A stretch of DNA of 64,000 nucleotides, taken from assembly GCA_948567375.1 (NCBI GenBank), contig OX419758.1, positions 49,119,473 to 49,183,472 of the forward strand, read 5' to 3'. This document shows positions 33,801 to 43,125 of the stretch, one piece after another. The translations under genes and the position numbers were made by a program. This DNA comes from Lunularia cruciata (Eukaryota > Streptophyta > Marchantiopsida > Lunulariales > Lunulariaceae). The notes beneath the pieces were generated by a model that saw nothing but the letters and a program-made list of their open reading frames with translations, did not search any database and had not been told where the DNA came from. Numbering within the stretch: position 1 is the stretch's first letter; every line of letters begins with the position of its first letter.

Positions 33801-35612
33801 TATGTATTGACCATCTACATGAAGAAGGGTGTAGATTACATGGTGATTTTGGTAGACAAGGAGGCTCTCAAAGCTTTTGAGGAGCTCAAGCAATCCCTTG
33901 TTGTAGCTCCAATTCTTGCTAAACCTGATTGGAGTAAGCCTTTCATCCTCTACACTGATGCTTCTAATGTAGCTATAGGATGCACTCTTAGTCAATAAGA
34001 CCAAGATGGGCATGATCATCCAATAGCTTATGCTAGTAGGCAGATGGTTTCAGCAGAGAAGAACTACTCTGTCACGGAGAGAGAAGGGTTGGTAGTGATC
34101 TTTGGTCTCAAGAAGTTTAGACACTACTTGATTGGAAGGAAAACCACAATTGTCACAAATCACAAGGCTTTGAAGTACATCTTCAACAAGCCTAATGTTG
34201 AAGGGAGACTAGCAAGGTGGATGATACTCTTGTCTGAGTATGACTACACAATTGAGGATAGGCCAGGAAAGAAACATGCAAATGCTGATTTGTTATCTAG
34301 AGCCTATGATCATGATGGAGATGAGCCAATGGATGATTCCTTCCCAGATGAGGATCTCATGACAATCTCAGTCACTCAAGAGATTCCAATGGAGTACAAG
34401 GAGATTGTGGATTTTGTGACAAGAGGTAACTATCTAGAAGGGATGCATGCTAGGGAGAGGAAGGCCCTTGCAGCAAGATCTTGACCTTACACAATGGTGG
34501 AGGATATTCTTTTTCACCAAGGAGCAGATGGTCTACTTTGAAGAGCAGTGGGTAAGGAAGAGTCTATCCTACTCATAAAGGAGTTTCATGAAGGTTTAGT
34601 ATGTGGAGGACACTTTGCAGGAAAGGTGACTGCTTTCAAGATTCTAGATGCAGGTTACCATTGGAGAGGGATTCTCAAGGATTGTCTTGATTATTGAAAA
34701 ACTTGTCATGTTTGTCAAGCTTTTGCTAGAAAGTCTACATCCACTCCACCACTTAGATCAATTCCATTGCTAGGACCTTTTGAGAAGTAGGGAATTGATT
34801 TTGTAGGACCTCTCAATAGAACCCCAAGGAACAATCGGTACATTGTGGTAGTTACTGATTACCTTACCAAGTGGGTTGAGGCTAGACCATTGAGGTACAA
34901 GAATGAAGATGAAGTGGGTAGATTTCTTTATAAACGCATTATCACTAGGTTTGGATGCCCTTTGGAGTTGGTTTCTGATAGAGGAGGAGAGTTTACAGGA
35001 AGCATTACTACAGCCATGCTACGACATTTCTCTATCACACATAGAGTAACTACATCCTAAAAGCCAAATTCCAATGGCTTGGCTGAGAGAACCAATCAGA
35101 CCTTGTGCATGATGTTGGCCAAAGATGCAAAAATGGAGGGGGCTAAACATCATTGGGACAAGAGGATTCATGCAGTTTTGTGGGAGTATAGGACAACCAT
35201 GAAGACACCGGATATTCTCCATTTCAATTGGTGTATGGTATTGAGTCTACCTTACCTATTCACTTTGATCTTCCTACTTTCCAAAGCATTCATAGGAGAT
35301 TGAAGAAAGCACAAGGAAGTGATGCAAAGAAGTCAAGGAAGGATCAACTCATGGAGTTGGAAGAGGCAAGAGCAGTTGCTATGGTTCGAGTAGAGCAAGC
35401 CGAAAGGAAACAAAAGGAGAGCTATGACAAGAGGCAAGGCAAGAAGAAGGTGGAGCCTTTCAAAGAAGGTGATTGGGTAATGTTGTTTGATTCCATTCGA
35501 TTCAAGAGAGTGCAAAAGAAGTTTTGCCTAAGTACTTTGGACCTTTCATAGTAGAGAAGGTGTGGGGCAATTACACCTATGATCTCAAGGAGTTGGGAGG
35601 AAGACACTTTGA
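30834..35612 (+). pseudogene. gag-pol: Gag-pol of A1
   Basis: It opens with ATG in the context GTTAAGATGGGG and runs as one fused frame like A2: gag, CCHC knuckle (CFGCGGRGHIQRNC near 31678), protease (ALVDGGSAVNAM near 32331), RT (FIDD near 33505), RNase H and integrase. Stops relative to A2 are at 32442, 32745, 33996, 34482, about 34539, about 34698, about 34788 and about 35058. There is a small deletion near 35207, a 1-bp loss near 35520 and a deletion of the last codons at about 35612. Most stops are C-to-T or G-to-A changes (CAA to TAA, CGA to TGA, TGG to TAG). Confidence 0.92.
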
Positions 35613-35643
35613 GGACAAAGTGAAAACTTAGTCTGGGGGTAAA

Positions 35644-36320
35644 TGTAACACCCATTTGTACATGTGTGTGGTATTGTGATATTTAGCTTGGTATTACAAG
35701 TACTAAAGAGATATTATTTATAGAGATAAAGGATGGTTCTATATTAGTCATGGTTAGCTAAAGTTATTCATAGCTAAGATAGAGGGGACTTTACTTTAGA
35801 GGAAGTAGAAAAGATGAGCACCACTATTTTGGATTTTAGTGTGTTGACTTGGTATTATTCCTAGGTGTTTGGCTTTGAGGAAAGAGTTGAGAACTCTTGG
35901 GCCCGCAAGCCTTTTTGTTTTGGATTCTTCTTTAGTCCAAGGATAGCCCATGTGAAGGAATCCTTGACTTAGTGGTTGGGTCAAGATAAGGGGAATATGC
36001 CCATGTGAATGGATATTCCTTTCTACTTTTTGACTTTACTTGACTTTTAGTCTAGTAACTTGAGTTACTACGGTAATTAGTAACTTTGGTACGTAACTAT
36101 TTCACAAGTATATAAACAAGGGGTGAGGAGGTACTCATCATCCTTTCATTTGCAACTATCTCTCTCTCATTGAGTTCTCTAGTGAGCAGTGTCTTGAGTC
36201 TTGGAGTGTTAGCCTTGGAGGAGTATGATGGAGTTCGGGTTCCTTGCCTTCTTAGTCCATGGTGCGCTACCATAATAGCCATCAGAGGTTCATCCTAAGT
36301 GAGAGACAGGCCGGCTCACA
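35644..36320 (+). repeat. 3' LTR of A1 (677 bp)
   Basis: TGTAACACCC to GGCTCACA, with a 12-bp deletion near 35988 (ACCACATGCTTA missing). The A-family polypurine tract (GTCTGGGGGTAAA) precedes it. The following bases AAGC continue the B1 LTR interrupted at 12460. Confidence 0.93.
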
Positions 36321-37388
36321 AAGCTCCGGTTCTTCCTTGCATTCCGAGTCTTTGGACTTGCACTCAGCTTTGCCCTCCAAATCTTTGTCTTCTGACGCAA
36401 TTACCACCATGCCTCTCCTCGAGTTTCCTCTCCTGGTCTTCCAAGGTCTTGTCTTGTCTTTGGCTTCTCCTTGCCAACTCCGCTTCTTTGACTTTGGAGT
36501 ACTTGCTTTTATCTCTATACTCATACCCGTCTTCTTGTAGTACTCATCCATGCTTTGGATTTGAAGAATGTACTGCTGTTCCTCCACGTCAACTTCTCTT
36601 CTCAAGTCGGGATGGAAGTGAGACACTTATTGGTTTCGCTCCGCCTAATTGAGTAAATTCAACTCAAGGTAGAAATGTGCTACAAACGGCACGATGTAGT
36701 GTGGAGGCAACTTATCCTGCAAATTCCACACCATTTGTCTCGTCCTCCTATGGAAGCATCTCGCCCAATTAATTGGTTCTCCTACAAACAGCTTATGGAA
36801 GAACACCGCTTGGTGTTTCATCACATAAGTCATTCTCTCCGGCTTTAGGATTGCCATGAGAGCACTCACGATCCCTCTCTTCACTGGATCCTTGTAACTC
36901 TCAACCTTATACCCATTCTTAGTTCTCTTTGAAGAGAAAGCATTTCTCACTTCTTGAGTCTCTTCTGCTACTTCTCCCTTACCCAAGAATGTGGCACCTT
37001 GCTCCGCGCCTGCCTCTCTCCCAAGCACTTATCTCCAATCCGACTTTGTCCAGCGAGCCGGATTTCCTCTCTTCCCCTCTTCCTCGGGGCCATCAAGATA
37101 CTTGCTCTTGATTATCTCTGTCATGAAACCTTGAAAACTGACATTCCAATTCCATGCCAAGAAAGTGATCCAAAGTCGGCTCAAGACTTTGATTCTTGCA
37201 ATCACATCTAACCTCCAAATTGCATGATTCCTCACTGTGAATTTGGAGTTCTTCTTTCCTCCTCCCATCTCTCCTGCTTTCTCACTATCTCTTGGTTTCA
37301 CTCTCTCAAATTTCCCTTTACACACTAGCGCATCTTCAACTCTATTTCCCTTCCCACGATCACTTGTAGGACGACTTCTCAACGGCAA
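36321..37388 (-). pseudogene. LTR-encoded coiled-coil ORF of B1, N-terminal part
   Basis: Open pieces 37388-37029, 37028-36645 and 36626-36321 are in register and separated by single stops. The conserved block includes RLDVIARIKVLSRLWITFLA, NGYKVESYKDPVK and QAVFFHKLFVGEP. It diverges from B2 mainly by substitutions that keep the frame. The ATG seen in B0 and B2 is deleted. The frame continues at 12460-10966 after the A1 insertion. Confidence 0.68.
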
Positions 37389-37759
37389 AGGAAAACTTCA
37401 ATTTGAGTTTCTACCAAGAAATCACACCTCTTGCATGCGCTTGTCACTATCAATTGTACTTCATGCATATGAGCCGCCGGTTTTGAACGGTCCTTTCTTG
37501 AATTTCTTGCCCTGACAAAAGGTTGTTACATTGTCTTTGCCTTAGGTTGAGCTCCCCCCAATTGAAAGATTCCTTACTTTGGGTTGTATGTTGACAAGGC
37601 ATTTTTGAGTACTTTGCCTTATGACCCGAAGCCACTTTACCTCGGGCTTCATCCCGAAGACTCTTTTCTTTGCCTTCTTCGGCCATATAGGTGCAATCTG
37701 ACTTCTCTATACACTTCTTCTTCTCTATTTTGAAAAAAACAAAAAATGTGGGCACCACA
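36321..37759 (-). repeat. 3' LTR of B1, proximal part
   Basis: On the minus strand this starts TGTGGTGCCC at 37759, preceded by the polypurine tract GAGGGAGGGGGTA. It continues at 12460 beyond A1. Compared with other copies, about 75 bp that carry the TATA box and the LTR-ORF start codon are deleted near 37396. Confidence 0.88.
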
Positions 37760-37770
37760 TACCCCCTCCC

Positions 37771-40727
37771 TCAATTGTGAGCGTCCCCGCGAACATAGAC
37801 CTCGGGTGTCTTAGAGACTTCTGAGTCTATGGACCAATATCTCCAAACTCTCCACCCATTTACTCGAGTGGCAAAAGCATTGCCCTCCAGGTCTACAAGC
37901 TGCATGGACCCATTTTCATAAAGATGAAGAACTTGATAGGGACCCATCCATCTTAAATGCAACTTTCTTGGAAAAAATATTTGGCGATTGTCATATAACA
38001 AAACCAAATCTCCTTCACATACAGCCACATGCTTGATATGCTTATCATGCCTGACTTTCCTTTGTGCTTGTACTTCCTTCATGGTTTGCATTGCATTATC
38101 TCTTTTCTCTTCTAACCACATGAGTTGATGAATCCAAAGATCCTGACTTTCTTCCTCCGATAGTCCTTCTTTGCAAAGAATCCAATATGTTGGTACTTCA
38201 AATTCAACTAGCAGTATGGGATGCAAGCCATATGTCAAGAAGTATGGAGTTTTTTTGGTTGTAATCTTTTATGTCGTTCAATATGCCCACAACACGGCTG
38301 GTAATTTTGTATCCCAATCATAGGCATAATTGACACTCACCTTATTCAAAATTTTGCAAACTAACCCATTCACCTTTTCCGTTAAGCCGTTCTCTTTTGG
38401 GCTATAAGGAGTCATCTTCCAATGTTTGATCTGAAAGTACTTGGTTAACGCCTCCATTACAGAGTTCAAAAAATGTGTTCCTCAATCACTGACCAATTCC
38501 AGAGGACACCCATATCGGGAGATGATGTTTTGAAAGAAAAATTCTGCCATAGTTTCAGCATCATCTCTGCAAGTTGCTTCAGCTTTGACCATCTTGGTAG
38601 CATAGTCAGATAGTCAGTGCAAACCAAGCTATATCGCTTTCTTGTGACTCGAGTCACTGGTTGAATGGGACCCACAAAATCAATCCCCCATTTCTCAAAT
38701 GGGGCTAAAGGCAAAATTGGTCTCAAAGGCCATTGAGAAGTAGCCGTCGGCTTCCCCATTCTTTGACAAGCATCACAGCTTTGGATATGAGCATGCACAT
38801 CCTTGTACATTTTAGGCCACCAATACCCTACCAAAATAATTTTCTTTACAATATTCTTCAGAGCATAGTGTCCTCCCAATGCTTTGGAGTGTAAAGATTC
38901 AATCACTCCTCCTACTTTGTATGACTCCAAGCATCGCCAAAGTATTTTGTCTTTGCCCATCTTGAATAAAATGTTGTGTTTGAGCTGGTACAGCCCCATT
39001 TTCTTGATAAAGACTGCCCTCTGCTCCGGGTCCATCCCTTCAGGACAATGGAGAGTATGCAGATAATGATATTCTGCTGCATACCTTGTACTTTGCATTG
39101 CTGATAATTGATATAACTCTTCGTTAGGGAACCAATCGTCAATTTCCCACTCCTGGTCTTGAGTTTCTAACCTGGATAGGAAGTCCGCATTTGAATGCAA
39201 AGCTCCCTTCCTTACTTGTACAGTATATGTGAATTCTTGTAGCAACAAGATCCATCTTGCAATTTGCCCGGACAAATCTGCCTTCTTGACCAAATGTTGC
39301 AATGCGTAATGGTCAACATAGAAGACAAACGCGTATCCCAATAGGCAGTGGCGTAATTTCTTGCAGGCATACATCATTCTGAGTGCTTCTCTTTTAGTCG
39401 TCAAATAGTTCTTTTCAGAAATTGACAGTTGTCGGCTGGCATGATACACCAGGTAGTCCTTCTTCTTCTTGTCCTTCTGACTTAAGACGACTCCGAAGGC
39501 CATGGACAAAGTGTCCACATATACATGAAAAGGGATGTCCCAATTCAGGGCCCTCATAATTGGTGCTTCAACCAGCTTCTTCTTCAACACCTGGAAAACT
39601 TCTTCTTGATTTGCTTCCCACATATAGTCTTTGAATTTCTTCAGAAGCTTTGTAAGGGGTGCAGCCAACACTGCATAATTTGACACAAAGCGTCTATAGT
39701 ATCCGACATGTCCCAAGAAGGCTCTCAGCTCCCAGATGCTTTGGGGATTCCAAAGCTGCAATGACTTTAACCTTCTCAACATCGACTTGAATACCTCGGC
39801 TTGACACCCAATGCCCCTGAAGAATTCCCTTCTTCATTGTGAAGAAGCATTTCTCTGGGTGTAATGACAAGCTGGCTAAATGACACCTTTCAAACATTTG
39901 GCAAAGGTAATCTAAATGTACATCTCTTCGCCCAAACACACAAAAATCATCAATGAAGACTTCCATAAATTTGCGCAAGAAATCTTTGAAGATTGAATTC
40001 ATCATCCGCTAGAAAGTAGCAGGAGCATCACACAACCCAAAGGGCATTTGATTGTAAGCAAAAGTGCCCTAATTGGTCATGAATTTGGTTTTATCCTTGT
40101 CCTCTTCTCGAATGGATACTTGATTGTACCTTGAAAATCCATCGAGAAAGCTATAACAAGGATGACTAGCTACTTGATCTAAAATTGTATCGATAAAAGG
40201 CAAGGGATGACGATCCTTCCTTGTGATTGCGTTCAACTTACAGAAGTCTTGGCACACTTGGATCTTCCCTGTTTTCTTCTTCGGGACAATGACAATGGGG
40301 GAAACCCATTCACTACTTAAGATAGGGAAGATGATTTTGGCCCTTAAGTACTTGTTGATTTCATCTTTCACCAAAAGCAAGTACTTCGGGTTCAGGCAGT
40401 ATTGTCTCTGCAAAACCGGAAGCGCACCTTCAACCAGATCAATCCGGTGTTCTCCGAATTTTTGTGGAATACCCGACATTTGATCAATAGACCAGGCAAA
40501 TACATCCTGGAATTCTATGAACAGGGCAGTGTATCCTGCCAACTCCTCCGAAGTGATTATCTTCAAAAATTTAAAAATTTTTCCTTCAATCAATACAACA
40601 TCTTGATAGTCATTAGGATTGATGACTCCTTCAATGTGGCTTACTCGGCTTAACCCAAGGCAAGCTGCCATCAAACCCTCTTCCTCCAAGTCAGGTTCAC
40701 CCGAGGCGAGGTCATATGGATTCTATA
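37771..40727 (-). pseudogene. pol: Pol of B1, 5'-truncated
   Basis: Minus-strand frames 40689-40069, 40005-39694, 39782-38466, 38469-38278 and 38238-37771 together align with the B2 pol. They cover the segment between protease and RT, RT (FIDD near 39960), RNase H (YVDTLSMAFG), the integrase HHCC and DDE core, and the C-terminal GPY region (RWMGPYQV near 37950). Several stops and a frame change near 39740 inactivate it. The upstream half of the element (protease, gag and 5' LTR) is missing because the sequence changes to an A3 fragment at 40727/40728. Confidence 0.9.
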
Positions 40728-40870
40728 TTAGACAAAAGGAGGCTATGAGAGCTCACTTGGAGAGAACATTAGGGGAGGAGAAGGCTGAACTTATGGTTAA
40801 GAACTTGGACCCATTTGTATACCCCGTAGCTCATTATGATGTCTTTGAGGTGATTTTGTATATCTTGTAC
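40728..40870 (+). mobile_element. Family A element A3, 5' leader fragment
   Basis: This corresponds to the A leader from the middle of mini-ORF 1 (compare 13202-13345) and is cut at 40871 by A2. The remainder of A3 resumes at 48689. Its 5' LTR and primer-binding site are absent, because the left boundary joins B1 pol directly. Confidence 0.85.
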
Positions 40871-41558
40871 TGTAACACCCATTTGTGCATGTGTGTGGTA
40901 TTGTGATATTTAGCTTGGTATTACAAGTACTTAAGAGATATTATTTATAGAGATAAAGGATGGTTCTATATTAGTCATGGTTAGCTAAAGTTAGTCATAG
41001 CTAAGATAGAGTGGACCTTACTTTAGAGGAAGTAGAAAAGATGAGCACCACTATTTTGGATTTTAGTGTGTTGACTTGGCATTATTCCAAGGTGTTTGGC
41101 TTTGAGGAAAGAGTTGAGAACTCTTGGGCCCGCAAACCTTTTTGTTTTGGATTCTTCTTTATTCCAAGGATAGCCCATGTGAAGGAATCCTTGACTTAGT
41201 GGTTGGGTCAAGATAAGACCACATGCTTAGGGGAATATGCCCATGTGAATGGATATTCCTTTCTACTTTTTGACTTTACTTGACTTTTAGTCTAGTAACT
41301 TGAGTTACTATGGTAATTAGTAACTTTGGTATGTAACTATTTCACAAGTATATAAACAAGGGGTGAGGAGGTACTCATCATCCTTTCATTTGCAACTATC
41401 TCTCTCATTGAGTTCTCTAGTGAGCAATGTCTTGAGTCTTGGAGTGTTAGCCTTGGAGGAGTATGATGGAGTTCGGGTTCCTTGCCTTCTTAGTCTATGG
41501 TGCGCTACCATAATAGCCATCAGAGGTTCATCCTGAGTGAGAGACAGGCCAGCTCACA
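40871..41558 (+). repeat. 5' LTR of A2 (688 bp)
   Basis: TGTAACACCC to AGCTCACA, with TATATAAA at about 41349-41356. The promoter for the genomic RNA is expected here, with transcripts starting about 30 bases after the TATA box. Confidence 0.95.
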
Positions 41559-41562
41559 TTTT

Positions 41563-41580
41563 TGGTTCCGTTGCCGGGAC
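41563..41580 (+). promoter_or_regulatory. Primer-binding site of A2
   Basis: TGGTTCCGTTGCCGGGAC, four T-rich bases after the LTR. It differs from the Athila-type tRNA-Asp site at positions 4, 5, 17 and 18. The identity of the tRNA primer is tentative. Confidence 0.6.
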
Positions 41581-41599
41581 CTCTCTAGAAGGCAAGATA

Positions 41600-41770
41600 A
41601 TGTTCCGCGTCCAATTCTACATTAGGCAGAAGGAGGTTATGAGAGCTCACTTGGAGAGAACATTAGGAGAGGAGAGGGCTGAACTTATGTTAGAGAACCA
41701 AGATCCATTTGTATACCCTGTAGTTCATTATGATGTCTTTGAGGTGATTTTGTACATCTTGTACACATGA
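41600..41770 (+). CDS. Family A leader mini-ORF 1 (A2 copy, 56 aa)
   Basis: ATG to TGA, 56 codons, the first ATG-initiated frame after the primer-binding site. Only two residues differ from the A1 copy (Val for Ala in the KEAM segment, Glu for Lys before NQDP). The N-terminal half is basic and the C-terminal end is hydrophobic (VILYILYT). As the first ORF on the genomic RNA it could act as a regulatory upstream ORF or encode a small protein. Confidence 0.5.
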   Translation: MFRVQFYIRQKEVMRAHLERTLGEERAELMLENQDPFVYPVVHYDVFEVILYILYT

Positions 41771-41808
41771 GAGGAATTGGAGAGATTGTGTGAGGTGGAT
41801 TGTAGATT

Positions 41809-42036
41809 TTGGGGATTAAGGTGATTTTGGGCAAAATCTCAAGTTTGAGATCTGGACTTGAGATTTCTACACGCGATAGCTTGGGTTATCTTTCAGTTAG
41901 CACACTTGAAATTATTGTGAGAGCTTCTATGCGCACTGGGCTAGAATTTTTGAAAGTTGATAGGGTAAAGTGCTCCCGCAATTGCATGCTCTCTGGAAAG
42001 TTGTACAGAGTCCGCCATTTCTTCAATTTTCAGTGA
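41809..42036 (+). CDS. Family A leader ORF 2 (A2 copy)
   Basis: 75 codons to TGA, opening with TTG and with no in-frame ATG at the start. It shares DSLGYLSVST, GLEFLKVDRV and HFFNF with A1 and A3. The A3 copy has many substitutions yet no stop in the shared part, which hints at coding. The start remains undefined. Confidence 0.3.
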   Translation: MGIKVILGKISSLRSGLEISTRDSLGYLSVSTLEIIVRASMRTGLEFLKVDRVKCSRNCMLSGKLYRVRHFFNFQ

Positions 42037-42418
42037 ATATTCCTGAAAATTTCCAAGACAATTCAGTGCATTGTATCCTACCTGCTGCCACAAAAATTAG
42101 AGAGAGATCGTTCTTGCGAAGGGCGTTATGAGTTTTTGAAGTGAGGGGGGTGGTTTTCAGACCAAATCTGAAATATGGGTGCTGAATAGAAAGGTGTCTA
42201 GACCAAATGGCTAAATGAAAAGATCTGAAATTTTGCAGGGAGGGACTCCCTAGAGTTGTGATCAAGTGTCGAAAATTTCAGAGGACTGTGACATATTGGT
42301 TGGGAGATTTGAGTGACATTGTGAAGAAGGGTCAATTCTGCAGAGTGGAGATCTCATGCATGAGAAGTTTGAGATCAACAAAAAGCATGTTTGAGTGTTT
42401 AGATTCATCTTGGGGAAC

Positions 42419-42892
42419 ATGGAGGGTCATCAAGAGTGGAAATTGAGATTATGCAAGGTTCCCCAAGGGTTTAAGGTGATTGTAGGGGTGGATTTGAGGA
42501 AAAGAGAGTTTACAATAGAATTTGAAGAGAGTGTTGAGAGGATCCAAAAACCTACACCACTTGGAGGAAAGAGTGAGTCTAAGTGCTTTCTATGTGGAGA
42601 GAAGGGACATAAGGCAAGTTCATGTCCATTGACCTTTGAGAGCAAGAGATTGAGGGAAAGGAGAGGCTTACTTGACTTGGGTTTGCATGTTGGACCTTCT
42701 TCACCAAGATTGGGAGGGAGAAAATCTAAGACCAAGGAGTTGTGTGAGGTTTGTGGAGTTGAAGGACTTCCAAAAGGACATGAGTGTAGTGGAGTAAAAG
42801 CAATTTTGGAAACTTTGGTGAAGGATCTTGGAGAGAGTCTTAGTACAGCTACAGAAATACTACCACCTTCATCAGCTAGTTCTCAAGATTAG
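42419..42892 (+). CDS. Family A ORF1, zinc-knuckle protein (A2 copy, 157 aa)
   Basis: The ATG at 42419 gives the same 157-codon protein as in A1; a longer non-ATG frame to 42395 exists. It has a CCHC knuckle CFLCGEKGHKASSCP (residues 59-73) and a second cluster CEVCGVEGLPKGHEC (residues 108-122), with basic residues between them (SKRLRERR). It sits between the leader mini-ORFs and gag and its stop is nearly contiguous with mini-ORF 3. A conserved open frame just upstream (42207-42446, motif TYWLGDLSDIV) may be part of the original protein in another frame. Predicted role: nucleic-acid binding accessory factor. Confidence 0.7.
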   Translation: MEGHQEWKLRLCKVPQGFKVIVGVDLRKREFTIEFEESVERIQKPTPLGGKSESKCFLCGEKGHKASSCPLTFESKRLRERRGLLDLGLHVGPSSPRLGGRKSKTKELCEVCGVEGLPKGHECSGVKAILETLVKDLGESLSTATEILPPSSASSQD

Positions 42893-42894
42893 TG

Positions 42895-43113
42895 ATGGAG
42901 ATAATCTTTCAACTTATGGATAAACTATCCATGAGAGTTAGATTAATTTGCACTCTAGGATTTGATGTTGCTATAGAAATCTTGGAGCAACCTGAACCTT
43001 TTGTGTTCCCTAGAGTGGATTATTCTCAGATGGTGTTATCATGTATATACTCTATTAGTAATAGAGTGAGAGAAAAGAAAAGAGAAAAAAAAATTGAGAG
43101 AAAAGAAAGATAG
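42895..43113 (+). CDS. Family A leader mini-ORF 3 (A2 copy, extended)
   Basis: The ATG is two bases after the ORF1 stop, and the first 48 codons match the A1 copy. A 2-bp deletion in the sequence just before TCATGTATATA shifts the end, so the frame runs on to 72 codons with a Lys/Arg/Glu tail. The ancestral length is probably 54 as in A1. The close spacing suggests termination-reinitiation or leaky scanning on a polycistronic RNA. Confidence 0.42.
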   Translation: MEIIFQLMDKLSMRVRLICTLGFDVAIEILEQPEPFVFPRVDYSQMVLSCIYSISNRVREKKREKKIERKER

Positions 43114-43125
43114 TGAGGGGTTAAG

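Larger units (their letters stand above)
12461..36320 (+). mobile_element. Family A retrotransposon A1, split by element B2
   Basis: 5' LTR 12461-13148, primer-binding site and leader 13149-13748, then the B2 insertion 13749-29859. The leader resumes at 29860, followed by gag-pol 30834-about 35612 and the 3' LTR 35644-36320. The leader on both sides of B2 joins into the same order as the uninterrupted A2 leader around 42158. Flanks GAGC and AAGC look like a 4-bp target duplication with one change. The two LTRs differ at about twenty positions plus a 12-bp deletion by eye, so A1 is older than A2. It lies within the 3' LTR of B1. Confidence 0.9.
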
